In this document: positions 25,095 through 34,470 of the stretch, piece by piece
How positions within the stretch are numbered: position 1 is the stretch's first letter
How the letters are laid out: each line of letters starts with the position of its first letter
From: Opitutaceae bacterium
Lineage (GTDB): Bacteria > Verrucomicrobiota > Verrucomicrobiia > Opitutales > Opitutaceae
DNA: 64,000 nucleotides
NCBI GenBank assembly: GCA_024233285.1
Contig: JACKPU010000001.1
Coordinates: forward strand, 1 to 64,000
Reading direction: 5' to 3'
Position numbers and translations under genes: made by a program
The notes under the pieces: generated by a model
Database searches by the model: none
Seen by the model: only the letters and a program-made list of their open reading frames with translations
Told to the model about the DNA's origin: nothing

Positions 25095-27344
25095 GTGGCT
25101 TCCTCCGCACCCCAGTCCCTGACCGGCGTTCTCGAACGCATCATCTTCTTCAACGAGGAAAACCACTACACGATCGCGGAGTTTCGGCCCGATCGCGGCC
25201 GCAAGACGGATCCAGCCGACGATACATCCGAGGACAAAGTCACCATCACCGGCCCCCTGCCCGGGGTGGAATGCGGCGAGACCCTGCACCTGACCGGCGA
25301 ATGGACGCGCCACGCGCAGCATGGCGCGCAGTTCCGCATCCAATCGTTCAAGAGCGAACTGCCCTCATCGGTTTACGGCATCCGCAAATATCTCGGCAGC
25401 GGCCTCGTGCCCGGCATCGGCAAGGTTTACGCCAACAAGATCGTGGACGTGTTCGGCACCGACACGTTTCGCGTGCTCAGCGAGGAATCCGGCAAGCTGC
25501 GCCACGTGCCTGGCATCGGCAAAAAGCGCGCCACGTCGATCAAGCAGGCGTGGGACGAGAAGCGCACCGAGCGCGAGCTCTACATTTTTCTCCAGACCTA
25601 CGGCGTCACGCCCTCGCAATGCGTGAAGCTCGTCAATCGCTACGGCGGCGAGGCGAAGCAAATCCTGATGGCCGAGCCCTACCGCGTGGCGCGGGAGATC
25701 GACGGCATCGGCTTCAAGACCTCCGACCGCATCGCCATCAATCTCGGGTTCGCCAACGACGCCGCGCCCCGGCTCGACGCCGGCATCATCTACGCGCTTG
25801 AGACGCTGCAGGAGGAAGGGCACACGGCGTTTCGCGAGGCCGATCTGCGCGATCACACCGCGCTGCTGTTGGAAACCGATGCCAAGCTGGTCGAAGCCCG
25901 CCTCGTCGCGCTCGTGGACAACAAATCGCTCGTGCGGCATTGGCCCGCGGGCGTCGCCAATCCGCTGCCCGGTTCCGCGTTCATTCAACTGCCGCACAAT
26001 GATCGCGCCGAACAAAAGATCGCCGACGTGGTCGCGCGCTTGGGCAAAGTCGCCAGCGGCCTGCCGCCGATCAAAATCGAGGCGGCGGTGCACTGGGCCG
26101 CGGAGAAAGCCGGCTTCGCGTTTCACGAATTGCAGTCCGCCGCGGTTAAAAACGCCCTGGCGCACAAGGTCACCATCCTGACCGGCGGTCCAGGCACGGG
26201 CAAAACGACCATCCTGCGCGCGCTCGTCGACATTCTTCGCGCCAAGAAGGTGCGCGTGCATCTCGCCGCGCCGACGGGCCGGGCGGCCCAGCGCCTCGCC
26301 GAAACGACCGGCGGTTTCGCTTCGACGATTCACCGGCTGCTCAAATTCGATCCGGCCAAGGGCGGTTTCGTGGCCAACGAATCCGCGCCGCTCGCCACGG
26401 ACTTTCTGATCGTTGATGAGGCCTCGATGCTCGACGCGCGCCTCGCCGCCGCCCTGTTTCAGGCCGTCCCGGCGCGCGCGCATCTGCTTCTCGTCGGCGA
26501 CACCGATCAGCTCCCCAGCGTCGGGGCCGGCAATGTGCTCAAAGATTTGATCGCAACCGAACTGGTGCCGGTCACCCGCCTCGCGGTGATTTACCGTCAG
26601 CAAGGGCAGAGCCAGATCGTGACGACCGCGCACGCGATCAATTCCGGCGACCCTTCCCTGCCGCCGGTGCTGCAAAACGTGAACGACGCGCAGGTCTGGG
26701 CCGACCTCAACTTCATCGCCGCCACCGACGCGGAGGACTGCGTCAACAAGGTCATTCAACTGTGCACGGACTTCATTCCGCGCGTGCTCAAATGGCCGCA
26801 CCCGATCAACGACGTGCAGATCCTCGCGCCGATGCACAAAGGCACCGCCGGGGTCGCCAACCTCAACGCCCAGCTGCAAACCGCGCTCAATCCCACGCGG
26901 CAGGGCCTCAAGTTCGGCGCCGGCGAGTTCCGGGCCGGCGACAAGATCATCCAGCTGCGCAACAACTACGACAAAAACCTCTTCAACGGCGACATCGGCA
27001 CCATCACCGCAACCGACGGCATCAACGGCACGCTGACCGCCGATTTCGACGGCGACGTGCATGAGTTCACGCGCGGCGAGCTGAGCGACCTGGCGCCAGC
27101 CTACGCGATCAGCATCCACAAATCGCAGGGTAGCGAATACCCGGTCGTGATCGTGCCGCTGCTCAAGGCGCACTTCATGATGCTGCAGCGCAACCTCATC
27201 TACACCGCCATCACCCGTGGTCGCAAAAAAGTCTTTCTCGTCGGCGAACCCGCCGCCTACGGCATGGCCGTGCGCAACAGCGAGTCGAAGCAACGCATCA
27301 CGCATTTGCAGGTTAAGATGCTTCCGGCAGGACGGCTTAGGTAA
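25095..27344 (+). CDS. recD2: RecD2-type ATP-dependent 5'-3' DNA helicase
   Basis: A 749-residue SF1B helicase. The N-terminal part (1-330) holds an OB-like domain and helix-hairpin-helix repeats ('GLVPGIGKVYANKIV', 'HVPGIGKKRATSI', 'IDGIGFKTSDRIA'). The helicase core has Walker A 'TGGPGTGKTTILRAL', Walker B 'FLIVDEASMLD', 'VGDTDQLPSVGAG' and the C-terminal 'YAISIHKSQGSEYPVVI'. RecD2 acts without RecBC in DNA repair and replication-fork maintenance. The start is GTG at 25095. No partner gene is present. Confidence 0.93.
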   Translation: MASSAPQSLTGVLERIIFFNEENHYTIAEFRPDRGRKTDPADDTSEDKVTITGPLPGVECGETLHLTGEWTRHAQHGAQFRIQSFKSELPSSVYGIRKYLGSGLVPGIGKVYANKIVDVFGTDTFRVLSEESGKLRHVPGIGKKRATSIKQAWDEKRTERELYIFLQTYGVTPSQCVKLVNRYGGEAKQILMAEPYRVAREIDGIGFKTSDRIAINLGFANDAAPRLDAGIIYALETLQEEGHTAFREADLRDHTALLLETDAKLVEARLVALVDNKSLVRHWPAGVANPLPGSAFIQLPHNDRAEQKIADVVARLGKVASGLPPIKIEAAVHWAAEKAGFAFHELQSAAVKNALAHKVTILTGGPGTGKTTILRALVDILRAKKVRVHLAAPTGRAAQRLAETTGGFASTIHRLLKFDPAKGGFVANESAPLATDFLIVDEASMLDARLAAALFQAVPARAHLLLVGDTDQLPSVGAGNVLKDLIATELVPVTRLAVIYRQQGQSQIVTTAHAINSGDPSLPPVLQNVNDAQVWADLNFIAATDAEDCVNKVIQLCTDFIPRVLKWPHPINDVQILAPMHKGTAGVANLNAQLQTALNPTRQGLKFGAGEFRAGDKIIQLRNNYDKNLFNGDIGTITATDGINGTLTADFDGDVHEFTRGELSDLAPAYAISIHKSQGSEYPVVIVPLLKAHFMMLQRNLIYTAITRGRKKVFLVGEPAAYGMAVRNSESKQRITHLQVKMLPAGRLR

Positions 27345-27422
27345 TTTCCGCATGACGCTTGGCTTGCTTCAACTGCTCGCGCCAACACGTTCGCTATCAC
27401 GCGTCTTCCAAGTTTCCAATCG

Positions 27423-28469
27423 ATGGCCGCCCAATCGTTAGCCCCGTCCAGCTTATTGCACCGCCTCACCCCTCAGAAATTGGGGGTCGCGGTATTTCTG
27501 ATGGTGTTCGTCAGCATCGCCACCCCCGCCGCGGTGCTTTACCGGATTGGCGTGGCGACCGCGACCGATGAAGCGACCGCCGGCCGTTTGCAGTCCGCGG
27601 CATGGCTGCTGCTGCCGCTCGTGATCGGCCTGAGCCTGCTGCTCGCGCGATTCGCCGTGCAAGTGCGCAAACGCAGCCTGGCCATGCTGGCCCAAATGCA
27701 TGCGGTTGAGGAAAAACTGCGAGCGCAGCGCGAAACCGCCGAGAAAGCCAGTCAGGCCAAAACCGAACTGCTGGCGGTCGCATCTCACGATCTGAAGAAC
27801 CCGCTCAGCGCGATCGTCGGCATGTCGAGCATCCTGCTCGATTTGAAACGCACCGCCCCCGACCAGGAGGCAGTGAAGGACGACATCGACATTCTCGAAT
27901 CCATCAATGCCTCAGCCACGCACATGTTCGCCATCGTGCGCGGAATCCTCGCCAACGAAGGCCTGCAACTCGGCTGGGCTGACTTGAAATTCGGGCCGGT
28001 CGAGCTGCCGGCGGTCTGTCAGGAGACCGTCCAGTTCAACACCCCGCTGGCCCGCCAGCGCAACGTCGCGCTGGCGACCGAGCTGACCGACACGATTTCC
28101 CTGACCGGCGACGCCACGCTGCTGCGCGAGGCGCTCGACAACTATCTGAGCAACGCAATCAAGTATTCGCCCGCGGGCGGCACCGTGACCGTGACGCTGC
28201 AATTGGTCGAAAACGGCCGCCAGGCCGAGATCGCGGTGCGCGATGAAGGCCCGGGCATCCCGCCCGCCGAGCAGGGCAAGCTTTTCACGAAATTCAAAAA
28301 ACTCGGCGTTCGTCCGACCGAAGATGAGTTCTCCACCGGGCTCGGACTCTCCATTGTGAAAACCATCGTTGAGCGTCACCACGGCACGGTGGGTTGCGAC
28401 AGTGAGCCCGGCCACGGTTGCCGGTTCTGGCTGCGGCTGCCGCTCAGTTTGACTCCGGCGCAAAACTAG
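27423..28469 (+). CDS. Sensor histidine kinase (membrane)
   Basis: A 348-residue kinase with two N-terminal membrane segments (about 20-42 and 60-75), a coiled linker, then H-box 'AVASHDLKNPLSAIVG', N-box 'NYLSNAIKYSP', G1 'DEGPGIP' and G2 'GLGLSIVKTIV'. The periplasmic loop between the spans is only about 20 residues, so it may sense a membrane or cytoplasmic signal. The receiver protein gene starts 21 bp downstream, making them a likely two-component pair, followed by a pilus/secretion ATPase. Confidence 0.9.
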   Translation: MAAQSLAPSSLLHRLTPQKLGVAVFLMVFVSIATPAAVLYRIGVATATDEATAGRLQSAAWLLLPLVIGLSLLLARFAVQVRKRSLAMLAQMHAVEEKLRAQRETAEKASQAKTELLAVASHDLKNPLSAIVGMSSILLDLKRTAPDQEAVKDDIDILESINASATHMFAIVRGILANEGLQLGWADLKFGPVELPAVCQETVQFNTPLARQRNVALATELTDTISLTGDATLLREALDNYLSNAIKYSPAGGTVTVTLQLVENGRQAEIAVRDEGPGIPPAEQGKLFTKFKKLGVRPTEDEFSTGLGLSIVKTIVERHHGTVGCDSEPGHGCRFWLRLPLSLTPAQN

Positions 28470-28489
28470 GGTCCACTCCCACGTCGCTC

Positions 28490-28888
28490 ATGAATTCTCC
28501 GCTCAAGATTCTGCTCGTTGATGACGAAGTGCATGTCAGGAAATACATCGGCATGTTGCTCAAAAGCATTATCGCGAATCCGGAGTTGTTCGAGGCGGGC
28601 AATTCTTACGAGGCCCAGAAACTGTTTCAGGAGCATGCGCCTGACCTCGTGTTTCTCGACATCAACATGCCGGGCCGCGACGGGTTGGAGACCCTCGGCG
28701 ATTTGCGCGGACTGAATCAAGATGTCGGCATCATCATGCTGACTTCCGTCTCTGCCCGAGGCAGCGTGCAAAAAGCGCTCGAAAATGGCGCTGACGGTTA
28801 CATTTTGAAGGATACGCCCGCGGCCGAAATCAAGGAGCAAGTCGCCGCACTTATCGCGGAGTTGCAGACCCCCGACGGCTCCGAGTAA
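28490..28888 (+). CDS. Single-domain response regulator (CheY-like)
   Basis: A 132-residue receiver domain only: acidic pair in 'ILLVDDEVH', phospho-acceptor Asp in 'VFLDINMPG', Thr in 'IIMLTS' and Lys in 'GYILKDTP'. There is no output domain, so it would signal by protein contact. It lies between its probable kinase and a GspE/PilB ATPase, which suggests control of a pilus or secretion motor. The start ATG at 28490 gives the normal receiver N-terminus. Confidence 0.88.
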   Translation: MNSPLKILLVDDEVHVRKYIGMLLKSIIANPELFEAGNSYEAQKLFQEHAPDLVFLDINMPGRDGLETLGDLRGLNQDVGIIMLTSVSARGSVQKALENGADGYILKDTPAAEIKEQVAALIAELQTPDGSE

Positions 28889-28895
28889 CCGCATC

Positions 28896-29099
28896 ATGGC
28901 TTCCCCCCAAGACATCCCCGCCGCCACCCCGCTGCAACTCAAGGAAGTCCGCTATTCCTTGCGCCAGCTGCTCGCCGAAACCGCCCTCGAGCGCAACTCC
29001 GGCGCCTTCGGCATGCAGAAGCTTCACCAATCTGAAATCTCGAAGCTCTTCCCCGCCCGCAAAGCGAAGCGCAAACGCCATGGCAAACCCGGTTCTTGA
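28896..29099 (+). CDS. Small hypothetical protein (67 aa) before the GspE-type ATPase
   Basis: The ATG at 28896 lies 7 bp after the response-regulator stop, and the frame overlaps the start of the next gene by 20 bp. The product 'LQLKEVRYSLRQLLAET' is helical, and the C-terminus is very basic ('FPARKAKRKRHGKPG'). The tight packing argues that it is translated in the operon. No family is recognised. Confidence 0.55.
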   Translation: MASPQDIPAATPLQLKEVRYSLRQLLAETALERNSGAFGMQKLHQSEISKLFPARKAKRKRHGKPGS

Positions 29100-30792
29100 C
29101 CACGCCTTCCTCGATCAAATCCGGCGGCTGAACACCTTTGACAGCGGCTGCGATCTTGAGGCCGTCGCCAACAGCTGCGAAGAGCCGGTGCAACTGGTCG
29201 AAAAGCTCATCGCCGCCAACCAGCTCGGCAAGGACGAGGGCAGCCGCTTCTGGGCCACCTGCCTCGGTTACGCCTACGTCGATCCGCAATCCTCCGTCAT
29301 CACCAAGGAGGCGCTTGATCTCATTCCCATGGAGATCGCGCTCAAGGCCAGGGCGCTGCCGCTTTACCGCCTGGAAAACACGGTGACGATCGCGATGGCC
29401 AAGCCCGAGGACCGCACCCTCGCCGCGCAGCTGGCCAAGATTACGCGTCTGAGCGTCAGTCCCGTCTACGCCAATTCCGAGGACATCGCGGACCTGATTC
29501 GCATTCAGTATTGCACCGAGGAGACCATCACCGAATCGCTCAAATCCCTCGAAGAGCATAAACTTTTCTCCGGCGACATCGAGACTGTCAGCGAGCAAAT
29601 GGCCGCGATGGCCGACACGGATCAGCTGGTGCAGTTCGTCGACGCCATCATCCATTTCGCCCTGCGCCGCAACGCGAGTGACATTCACATCGAGCCGCGC
29701 GAGACGTTGGTGCAGTTGCGCTACCGCATCGACGGCACCCTGCGCCAGATCCTGACCTACCCGCGCAAGCTGCACCCGTCGGTCATCACGCGCCTGAAGA
29801 TCCTCGCCAACCTCAACATCACGGAAAGCCGCTTTCCCAGCGACGGACGGTTTTCGATGAAACTGGGCACCGCCAAGGCCGGCTTCCGTTTCTCGACGAT
29901 TCCCTGCCAATATGGCGAAAAAGCCGTGATGCGCGTGCTCGCGAGCGCCGGCATCAAATCGATCCTCACACTGGAGCGAATGATGATGTCGCAGACCATG
30001 CTCGAGCCGTTCCGCCGGATGATCAAGAATCCCTCGGGCATCATCTTCGTCACCGGCCCGACCGGCTCGGGCAAGACGACCACGCTCTATTCCGTGCTCA
30101 GCGAACTCAATGATCCGGGCATCAACATTTCCACGATCGAAGACCCGATCGAAATGCAGCTCGAGGGCATCAACCAGTCCCAGGTCAACCACCACATCGA
30201 TCTCAATTTCGCGCTGCTCCTCCGTTCGTTGCTGCGTCAGGATCCCGATGTTATTTTGATCGGTGAAATCCGCGACCTGGAAACCGCCAAGATCGCGGTA
30301 GAAGCCGCACTCACCGGCCACATCGTGCTGGCCACCCTGCACACCAATTCGGCCCCCGAAGCGATCATCCGGCTCGAGGAAATCGGCGTGGATCATTACA
30401 TGATCGCCCCGGCGGTCATCGGCGTCCTGGCCCAGCGTCTCGCCGCGCGCATCTGCGAATCCTGCAAGGAATCCTACACCCCTTCCGAGACGGTGCTGCG
30501 CCGCTTCTTTGACGACGATCCGTTGCCGGACGTCACCTTTTATCGCGGCAAAGGCTGTCCTGCCTGCGAAGGCACCGGCTACAAGGGCCGCGTCGCGTTC
30601 CACGAACTGTTTCTCGTCAATCAAGACGTCCGCGCCAAGATCTCCGAACGCGCCAGCCAGCGCGAGCTCATTGAGGCCGCCAGCAAGGTCGGCTATCGTC
30701 CGTTGCGCTACGACGGTCTCAAAAAGGTCCTGCTCGGCCTTACCACGATTGAAGAAATCGAATCCGGCACGATCACCGAATTCATGAGCTGA
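29080..30792 (+). CDS. GspE/PilB-type secretion or pilus ATPase
   Basis: A 570-residue type II/IV traffic ATPase. An N-terminal MshEN-like domain precedes the core with 'ASDIHIEP', Walker A 'VTGPTGSGKTTTLYSVL', Asp box 'ISTIEDPIE', Walker B 'DPDVILIGEIRDLETA' and His box 'TGHIVLATLHTN'. A tetra-Cys zinc site 'CESCKE...CPAC' lies near residue 465-490. It powers assembly of a type II secretion pseudopilus or type IV pilus at the inner membrane. No other pilus genes follow in the window; the adjacent kinase and receiver may regulate it. Confidence 0.92.
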   Translation: MANPVLDHAFLDQIRRLNTFDSGCDLEAVANSCEEPVQLVEKLIAANQLGKDEGSRFWATCLGYAYVDPQSSVITKEALDLIPMEIALKARALPLYRLENTVTIAMAKPEDRTLAAQLAKITRLSVSPVYANSEDIADLIRIQYCTEETITESLKSLEEHKLFSGDIETVSEQMAAMADTDQLVQFVDAIIHFALRRNASDIHIEPRETLVQLRYRIDGTLRQILTYPRKLHPSVITRLKILANLNITESRFPSDGRFSMKLGTAKAGFRFSTIPCQYGEKAVMRVLASAGIKSILTLERMMMSQTMLEPFRRMIKNPSGIIFVTGPTGSGKTTTLYSVLSELNDPGINISTIEDPIEMQLEGINQSQVNHHIDLNFALLLRSLLRQDPDVILIGEIRDLETAKIAVEAALTGHIVLATLHTNSAPEAIIRLEEIGVDHYMIAPAVIGVLAQRLAARICESCKESYTPSETVLRRFFDDDPLPDVTFYRGKGCPACEGTGYKGRVAFHELFLVNQDVRAKISERASQRELIEAASKVGYRPLRYDGLKKVLLGLTTIEEIESGTITEFMS

Positions 30793-30913
30793 TTGGGCGC
30801 GACCGCCGGCCGCTCATCCCGCGCCATCGCCGCCCATCCGCCGATCGGACTATTTCATCGCCGGCGGCTTGGCATGGGTAACTTTTCACCTAGATTGGGG
30901 TTCTTAATTGCCT

Positions 30914-32281
30914 ATGAAACTTCGCCTCATCCCCACCCTGTTGCTCGCCGTGCTCCCACTGGGCGCGATGGCGGCTCCCGAATCCGTCGCCGTCGAGGGA
31001 TTCAGCCATGTCAAGACTGTCGGCGATGTCGCCGAATACACCCTCGATGACAACGGCCTGCAGGTTCTGCTCATGACCGATCACTCCGCCCCGGTCGTCA
31101 CGTTCATGGTCACCTACCGGGTCGGTTCGCGCAACGAGGTCACCGGCACCACCGGCGCGACCCATCTGCTGGAGCATCTCATGTTCAAGGGCTCGCCCAA
31201 CTTCAATCGCGAGAAGGGCAACAATATCGATCAGGTCCTCGAGGCCCTCGGCGCCCAATACAATGCCACCACCTGGCTGGATCGCACCAACTACTACGCG
31301 CAGCTCGGCAGCGAGCATCTCGAGACCTACATGGCCATCGAGGCCGACCGCATGCGCAACCTCTGGCTGCGCGAATCCGACCGCCAGCCCGAGATGACCG
31401 TTGTGCGCAACGAATTCGAGATCGGCGAAAACGATCCCACCCAGGTCCTCGACAAAGAGATGACCGCGGTCGCCTATCTGGCCCACCCTTATCACCACAG
31501 CACGATCGGCTGGCGCTCCGACATCGAGGGCGTGTCCATCGAGAAGCTCCAGGAGTTCTACAACACCTTCTACTGGCCGGACAATTCCACCGTCACGATC
31601 ATCGGCGACTTCGATCCGGCCGAGGCGCTCGGTCTCGTCAAAAAATATTACGGCGCCTACCCCAAGGCCCCGCAGCCGATCCCGCAGGTTTACACGGTCG
31701 AGCCGGAGCAAACCGGCCAGCGTCGCGTGCTGGTGAAGAAAGCCGGCCAGCTCGGCGTCGTTGGTGTCGCTTACAAAAGCCCCTCCGCCCGTCACGCCGA
31801 CCAGGCCGCCCTGCAAGTGCTCGGCAGCATCCTCACCAGCGGCAAGAACAGCCGCCTCTATCGCGCGCTGACCGATCAATCGCTCACGACCGACGTTTCC
31901 GACTATGTCGGATTCTTCCACGATCCCTCGCTCTTCAATCTCTGGGCCAATCTCGCCCCCGGCGTCACTCACGAACAGGTCGAAAAGATCATCGTCGATG
32001 AAGTGGAAAAAGTGAAAGCCGACGGCGTGACCGCAACCGAGGTCAACGCCGCGGTGAGCAAGAAGCTCGCCGACATCGCGTTCGCCCGTGACGGCTCCTT
32101 CGCCATCGCCAGCAGCATCAATGAATGCATCGCCTCCGGCGACTGGACGCTCTACTACACGCTCGAAGAAGACTACGGCAAGGTCACTCCCGAGGACGTG
32201 AAACGCGTGGCCAACCGCTACCTCAACGAAGACCAAAGCGTCGTCGGTTGGTTCATCCCGCTCGTGCCCGCCGCCGAGTAA
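30914..32281 (+). CDS. M16 family zinc peptidase (active subunit)
   Basis: A 455-residue exported protease (signal peptide ending 'GAMAAPE'). The inverted zinc motif HxxEH is 'HLLEH' at residues 84-88, followed by 'MTVVRNEFEIGEND' with the third ligand Glu. M16 enzymes such as pitrilysin and PqqL degrade peptides in the periplasm, often as a pair with an inactive homologue. The downstream gene is such a homologue. The start ATG at 30914 is preferred over an upstream TTG. Confidence 0.92.
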   Translation: MKLRLIPTLLLAVLPLGAMAAPESVAVEGFSHVKTVGDVAEYTLDDNGLQVLLMTDHSAPVVTFMVTYRVGSRNEVTGTTGATHLLEHLMFKGSPNFNREKGNNIDQVLEALGAQYNATTWLDRTNYYAQLGSEHLETYMAIEADRMRNLWLRESDRQPEMTVVRNEFEIGENDPTQVLDKEMTAVAYLAHPYHHSTIGWRSDIEGVSIEKLQEFYNTFYWPDNSTVTIIGDFDPAEALGLVKKYYGAYPKAPQPIPQVYTVEPEQTGQRRVLVKKAGQLGVVGVAYKSPSARHADQAALQVLGSILTSGKNSRLYRALTDQSLTTDVSDYVGFFHDPSLFNLWANLAPGVTHEQVEKIIVDEVEKVKADGVTATEVNAAVSKKLADIAFARDGSFAIASSINECIASGDWTLYYTLEEDYGKVTPEDVKRVANRYLNEDQSVVGWFIPLVPAAE

Positions 32282-32299
32282 ACCATTCTCCAAACCTTC

Positions 32300-33643
32300 A
32301 TGTCATCTCCCATGAAAACTCTCCGCCTTCTCCTTCTGCTGGCCACCCTGGGCCTTCCCTTTGCCCGCGCCAGCATCGCCGACAACATCGTTCGCGACGA
32401 CATCAACGGCATTGATCTCATCACCCTGAAGACCGGCGTCAAAAACGTCGTCACGATCAAAGGCACGCTGCCGCTCGGTAACGCTGCCTCACCCGCGAAC
32501 AATCCCGCACTGGCCATGCTCACCGGCAGCATGCTCGACAAGGGCACGGTCAACCACGACAAGTTTGCCATCGCGGGCCAGCTCGAAAGCGTCGGCGCCA
32601 GCCTCACCTTCGGCGTGGGCACCGAAACCCTCGGCATCAACGGCAAGTGTCTCACCAAGGACGTGCCGCTCGTCATCTCACTGATCGCCGAACAACTCCG
32701 CGCACCCGCCTTCTCCGCCGAGGAGTTTGAAAAGGTAAAGAAGCAATACGTCGGCGCGCTGAAGCAGGCTCTCGACAACACCAACCAGCAGGCGTCCGAC
32801 AACTTCAGCCGCGCGGTTTATCCGCTCGGCCATCCCAATCGCAAAACCCCGACCACGGACATGATCGCCGCGGTCGAGCGCACCACCCTCGACGAGGTCA
32901 AGGCCTTCTACGCCGAATACTACGGCCCCGCCTATCTGACCCTCATCCTCGTGGGCGACGTGGATTCGGGCGCCATCGCAACCGAAGTGAGCGAGTCCTT
33001 CGCCGGCTGGAGCGGCGGTAAGCTGCCCGAGACCCTCGATGTGGCGGGCGGCGACCTCGACACCGCGCGTGAGCAAACCGTATTCATGGCCGACAAGACC
33101 AACGTCAGCGTGGTCTGGGGTCAGGCCACCGGCCTGCGTTACAGCGATCCGGACGCCCTCGCGCTGCGCGTCGGCACCGACATCCTCGGCGGCGGTTTCA
33201 GCGCGCGCCTCATGGGGAACGTCCGCGACAAGGAAGGTCTCACCTACGGCATCTACGGTTTCATGGCCAACGACAACCTGCGCGACGGCGACTGGCGCAT
33301 CTGGGCCAACTTTGCGCCCGATCTGTTGGACAAGGGTATCGAGTCCACCCGCCGGCAGTTGAGCAAATGGCACCGCGAAGGTGTCACACCGGAAGAACTC
33401 GCCGCGCGCATCTCCGGCTTGAGCGGCGAATACAAAGTCGGTCTCTCCACCACGGACGGCATGGCTGGCGCCATTCTCAACGCCCTGCAACGCGGCTACG
33501 ACCTGTCGTGGCTGGATGAATATCCCGCCGCCCTCGACGCGCTCACGCTCGATCAGGTCAATGGCGCCATCAAGGAACACCTCGATCCCGACAAGATGGT
33601 CATCATCAAGGCCGGCACCGTGACCGACATGACAACCAAGTAA
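32300..33643 (+). CDS. M16 family peptidase homologue lacking the zinc motif
   Basis: A 447-residue exported protein (signal peptide 'LRLLLLLATLGLPFARAS') with the M16 fold: 'LTGSMLDKGT', 'YYGPAYLTLILVGDVD' and 'GGGFSARLMGNVRDKEGLTYGIY'. The place of HxxEH is taken by 'NNPALAMLTGSMLDKG', so no zinc centre is visible. It likely forms the structural partner of the upstream active M16 subunit and binds substrate through the 'R/Y' pair of the C-terminal half. It ends in a clear terminator 18 bp downstream. Confidence 0.9.
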   Translation: MSSPMKTLRLLLLLATLGLPFARASIADNIVRDDINGIDLITLKTGVKNVVTIKGTLPLGNAASPANNPALAMLTGSMLDKGTVNHDKFAIAGQLESVGASLTFGVGTETLGINGKCLTKDVPLVISLIAEQLRAPAFSAEEFEKVKKQYVGALKQALDNTNQQASDNFSRAVYPLGHPNRKTPTTDMIAAVERTTLDEVKAFYAEYYGPAYLTLILVGDVDSGAIATEVSESFAGWSGGKLPETLDVAGGDLDTAREQTVFMADKTNVSVVWGQATGLRYSDPDALALRVGTDILGGGFSARLMGNVRDKEGLTYGIYGFMANDNLRDGDWRIWANFAPDLLDKGIESTRRQLSKWHREGVTPEELAARISGLSGEYKVGLSTTDGMAGAILNALQRGYDLSWLDEYPAALDALTLDQVNGAIKEHLDPDKMVIIKAGTVTDMTTK

Positions 33644-33660
33644 GCGCCGTCGCTTCCCGA

Positions 33661-33690
33661 ATCCCGCCGCGAAACCGGCGGGATTTTTTT
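33661..33690 (+). terminator. Rho-independent terminator of the M16 operon
   Basis: ATCCCGCCG, loop cgaaac, CGGCGGGAT followed by seven T. A 9-bp perfect stem directly after the second M16 gene. Confidence 0.9.
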
Positions 33691-33694
33691 GGCA

Positions 33695-33733
33695 CAAAAA
33701 AACCGGGGTGACAGATTTCTCCATCACCCCGGT
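33695..33733 (-). terminator. Terminator of small cassette gene A
   Basis: Read on the minus strand: ACCGGGGTGA, 12-nt loop, TCACCCCGGT followed by seven T. It lies 13 bp past the stop codon of the small gene at 33747. Confidence 0.9.
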
Positions 33734-33746
33734 GTCATTTTCTTAG

Positions 33747-34016
33747 TTAAGCGGCCTGTCCGAGCTTTTGCACCCGGCGGGCCAGCGGCGACCAGACTGA
33801 ACGGCGCAACACCTCAGGGAGGCGAACGACCGCCCGTGTCCAGTTGCGGTTTTCGATGCTTTGGCAGGCAGCGGGAGCGGATTGGACTTCGGCTTGGGGC
33901 GCGGTGTCTTCATTCGCCTGCGAGTAATCTTCATACTCGTAGGTCGTGAAAACCGCGGCACCGGAGCCGAAACCGCCGGGCTGCAGGACAAACATGGTCT
34001 TGGTCTTTTTATTCAT
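33747..34016 (-). CDS. Small hypothetical protein, cassette A (89 aa)
   Basis: An 89-residue protein starting 'MNKKTKTMFVLQPGGFGSGA', with an acidic middle around 'YEYEDYSQANEDTAPQAEV' and a basic C-terminal helix ('VVRLPEVLRRSVWSPLARRV'). It shares the opening MN-x-x-TK, a YED-S-x-x-AN patch and an EN-x-x-W patch with the product of cassette B at 34210. It has no signal peptide or membrane span. Its 5' leader carries a hairpin that is conserved in cassette B with compensating base changes, and the gene ends in its own terminator. I know no family for it. Confidence 0.6.
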   Translation of the reverse strand: MNKKTKTMFVLQPGGFGSGAAVFTTYEYEDYSQANEDTAPQAEVQSAPAACQSIENRNWTRAVVRLPEVLRRSVWSPLARRVQKLGQAA

Positions 34017-34067
34017 GGTCAGACGGAGGGCTCGGGGGTTTTAAGATCCAAACCCTCCTGGCAGACC
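34017..34067 (-). ncRNA. Conserved leader hairpin of cassette A
   Basis: On the minus strand GGTC (outer) and GGAGGG (inner) pair with CCCTCC and GACC, ending immediately before the ATG at 34016. The same two-stem arrangement occurs at 34471-34518, where the pairs are GATC/GATC and GGAGACA/TGTCTCC. The matched changes indicate that the pairing is selected. Upstream of both hairpins is a shared TTCTTTG(C/G)CA stretch. Confidence 0.6.
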
Positions 34068-34164
34068 ACAAACGTGGCAAAGAACGGGACGCGAAAACGT
34101 GCGCAAATAGTCACGCCCGTCAAGCGGATGTTCCAGTCCGCGCCACTTCGACCCGTCAAAATAA

Positions 34165-34197
34165 TACGGGGCGGAAGCATCAACTGCCTCCGCCCCG
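34165..34197. terminator. Terminator of cassette B (bidirectional hairpin)
   Basis: CGGGGCGGAAGCA, loop tcaac, TGCCTCCGCCCCG has a 13-bp stem with one mismatch. On the minus strand it is followed by TATTATTTT, 13 bp past the stop of the gene at 34210; on the plus strand TTTTT follows. Confidence 0.8.
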
Positions 34198-34209
34198 GTG
34201 TTTTTCTAG

Positions 34210-34470
34210 TTAGGTTGCCGACCGGGAGTTAACCGCCGGGGCGCGTGATTTTTGGCGTAGCAAACGACTCCAAATATCCGGCACCCACGGCCACTCCGAC
34301 CGACAATTTTCTTTCAGGTTTTTCCCCTGTCGTTCCGCCGGTCGAACCGGCTGGAGCAGGTAGTTGGCCGCGCGTCGGGACGGGTCTTCATATCCGTCCC
34401 AAGACAGGCCACCCAGACTCCATCCGCTGGTCAGCGGCACGGCACGGGAATGTTTTGTCGGGTTGTTCAT
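34210..34470 (-). CDS. Small hypothetical protein, cassette B (86 aa)
   Basis: An 86-residue protein starting 'MNNPTKHSRAVPLTSGWSLG', followed by 'WDGYEDPSRRAANYLLQPV' and a basic Trp-rich C-terminal part ('ENCRSEWPWVPDIWSRLLRQ'). The order of MN-TK, YED-S-AN and EN-W-LLR patches parallels cassette A, although overall identity is low. It follows the pRiA4b ORF-3-like gene with its own leader hairpin and terminator. Function unknown; a peptide or small regulator is possible. Confidence 0.55.
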   Translation of the reverse strand: MNNPTKHSRAVPLTSGWSLGGLSWDGYEDPSRRAANYLLQPVRPAERQGKNLKENCRSEWPWVPDIWSRLLRQKSRAPAVNSRSAT

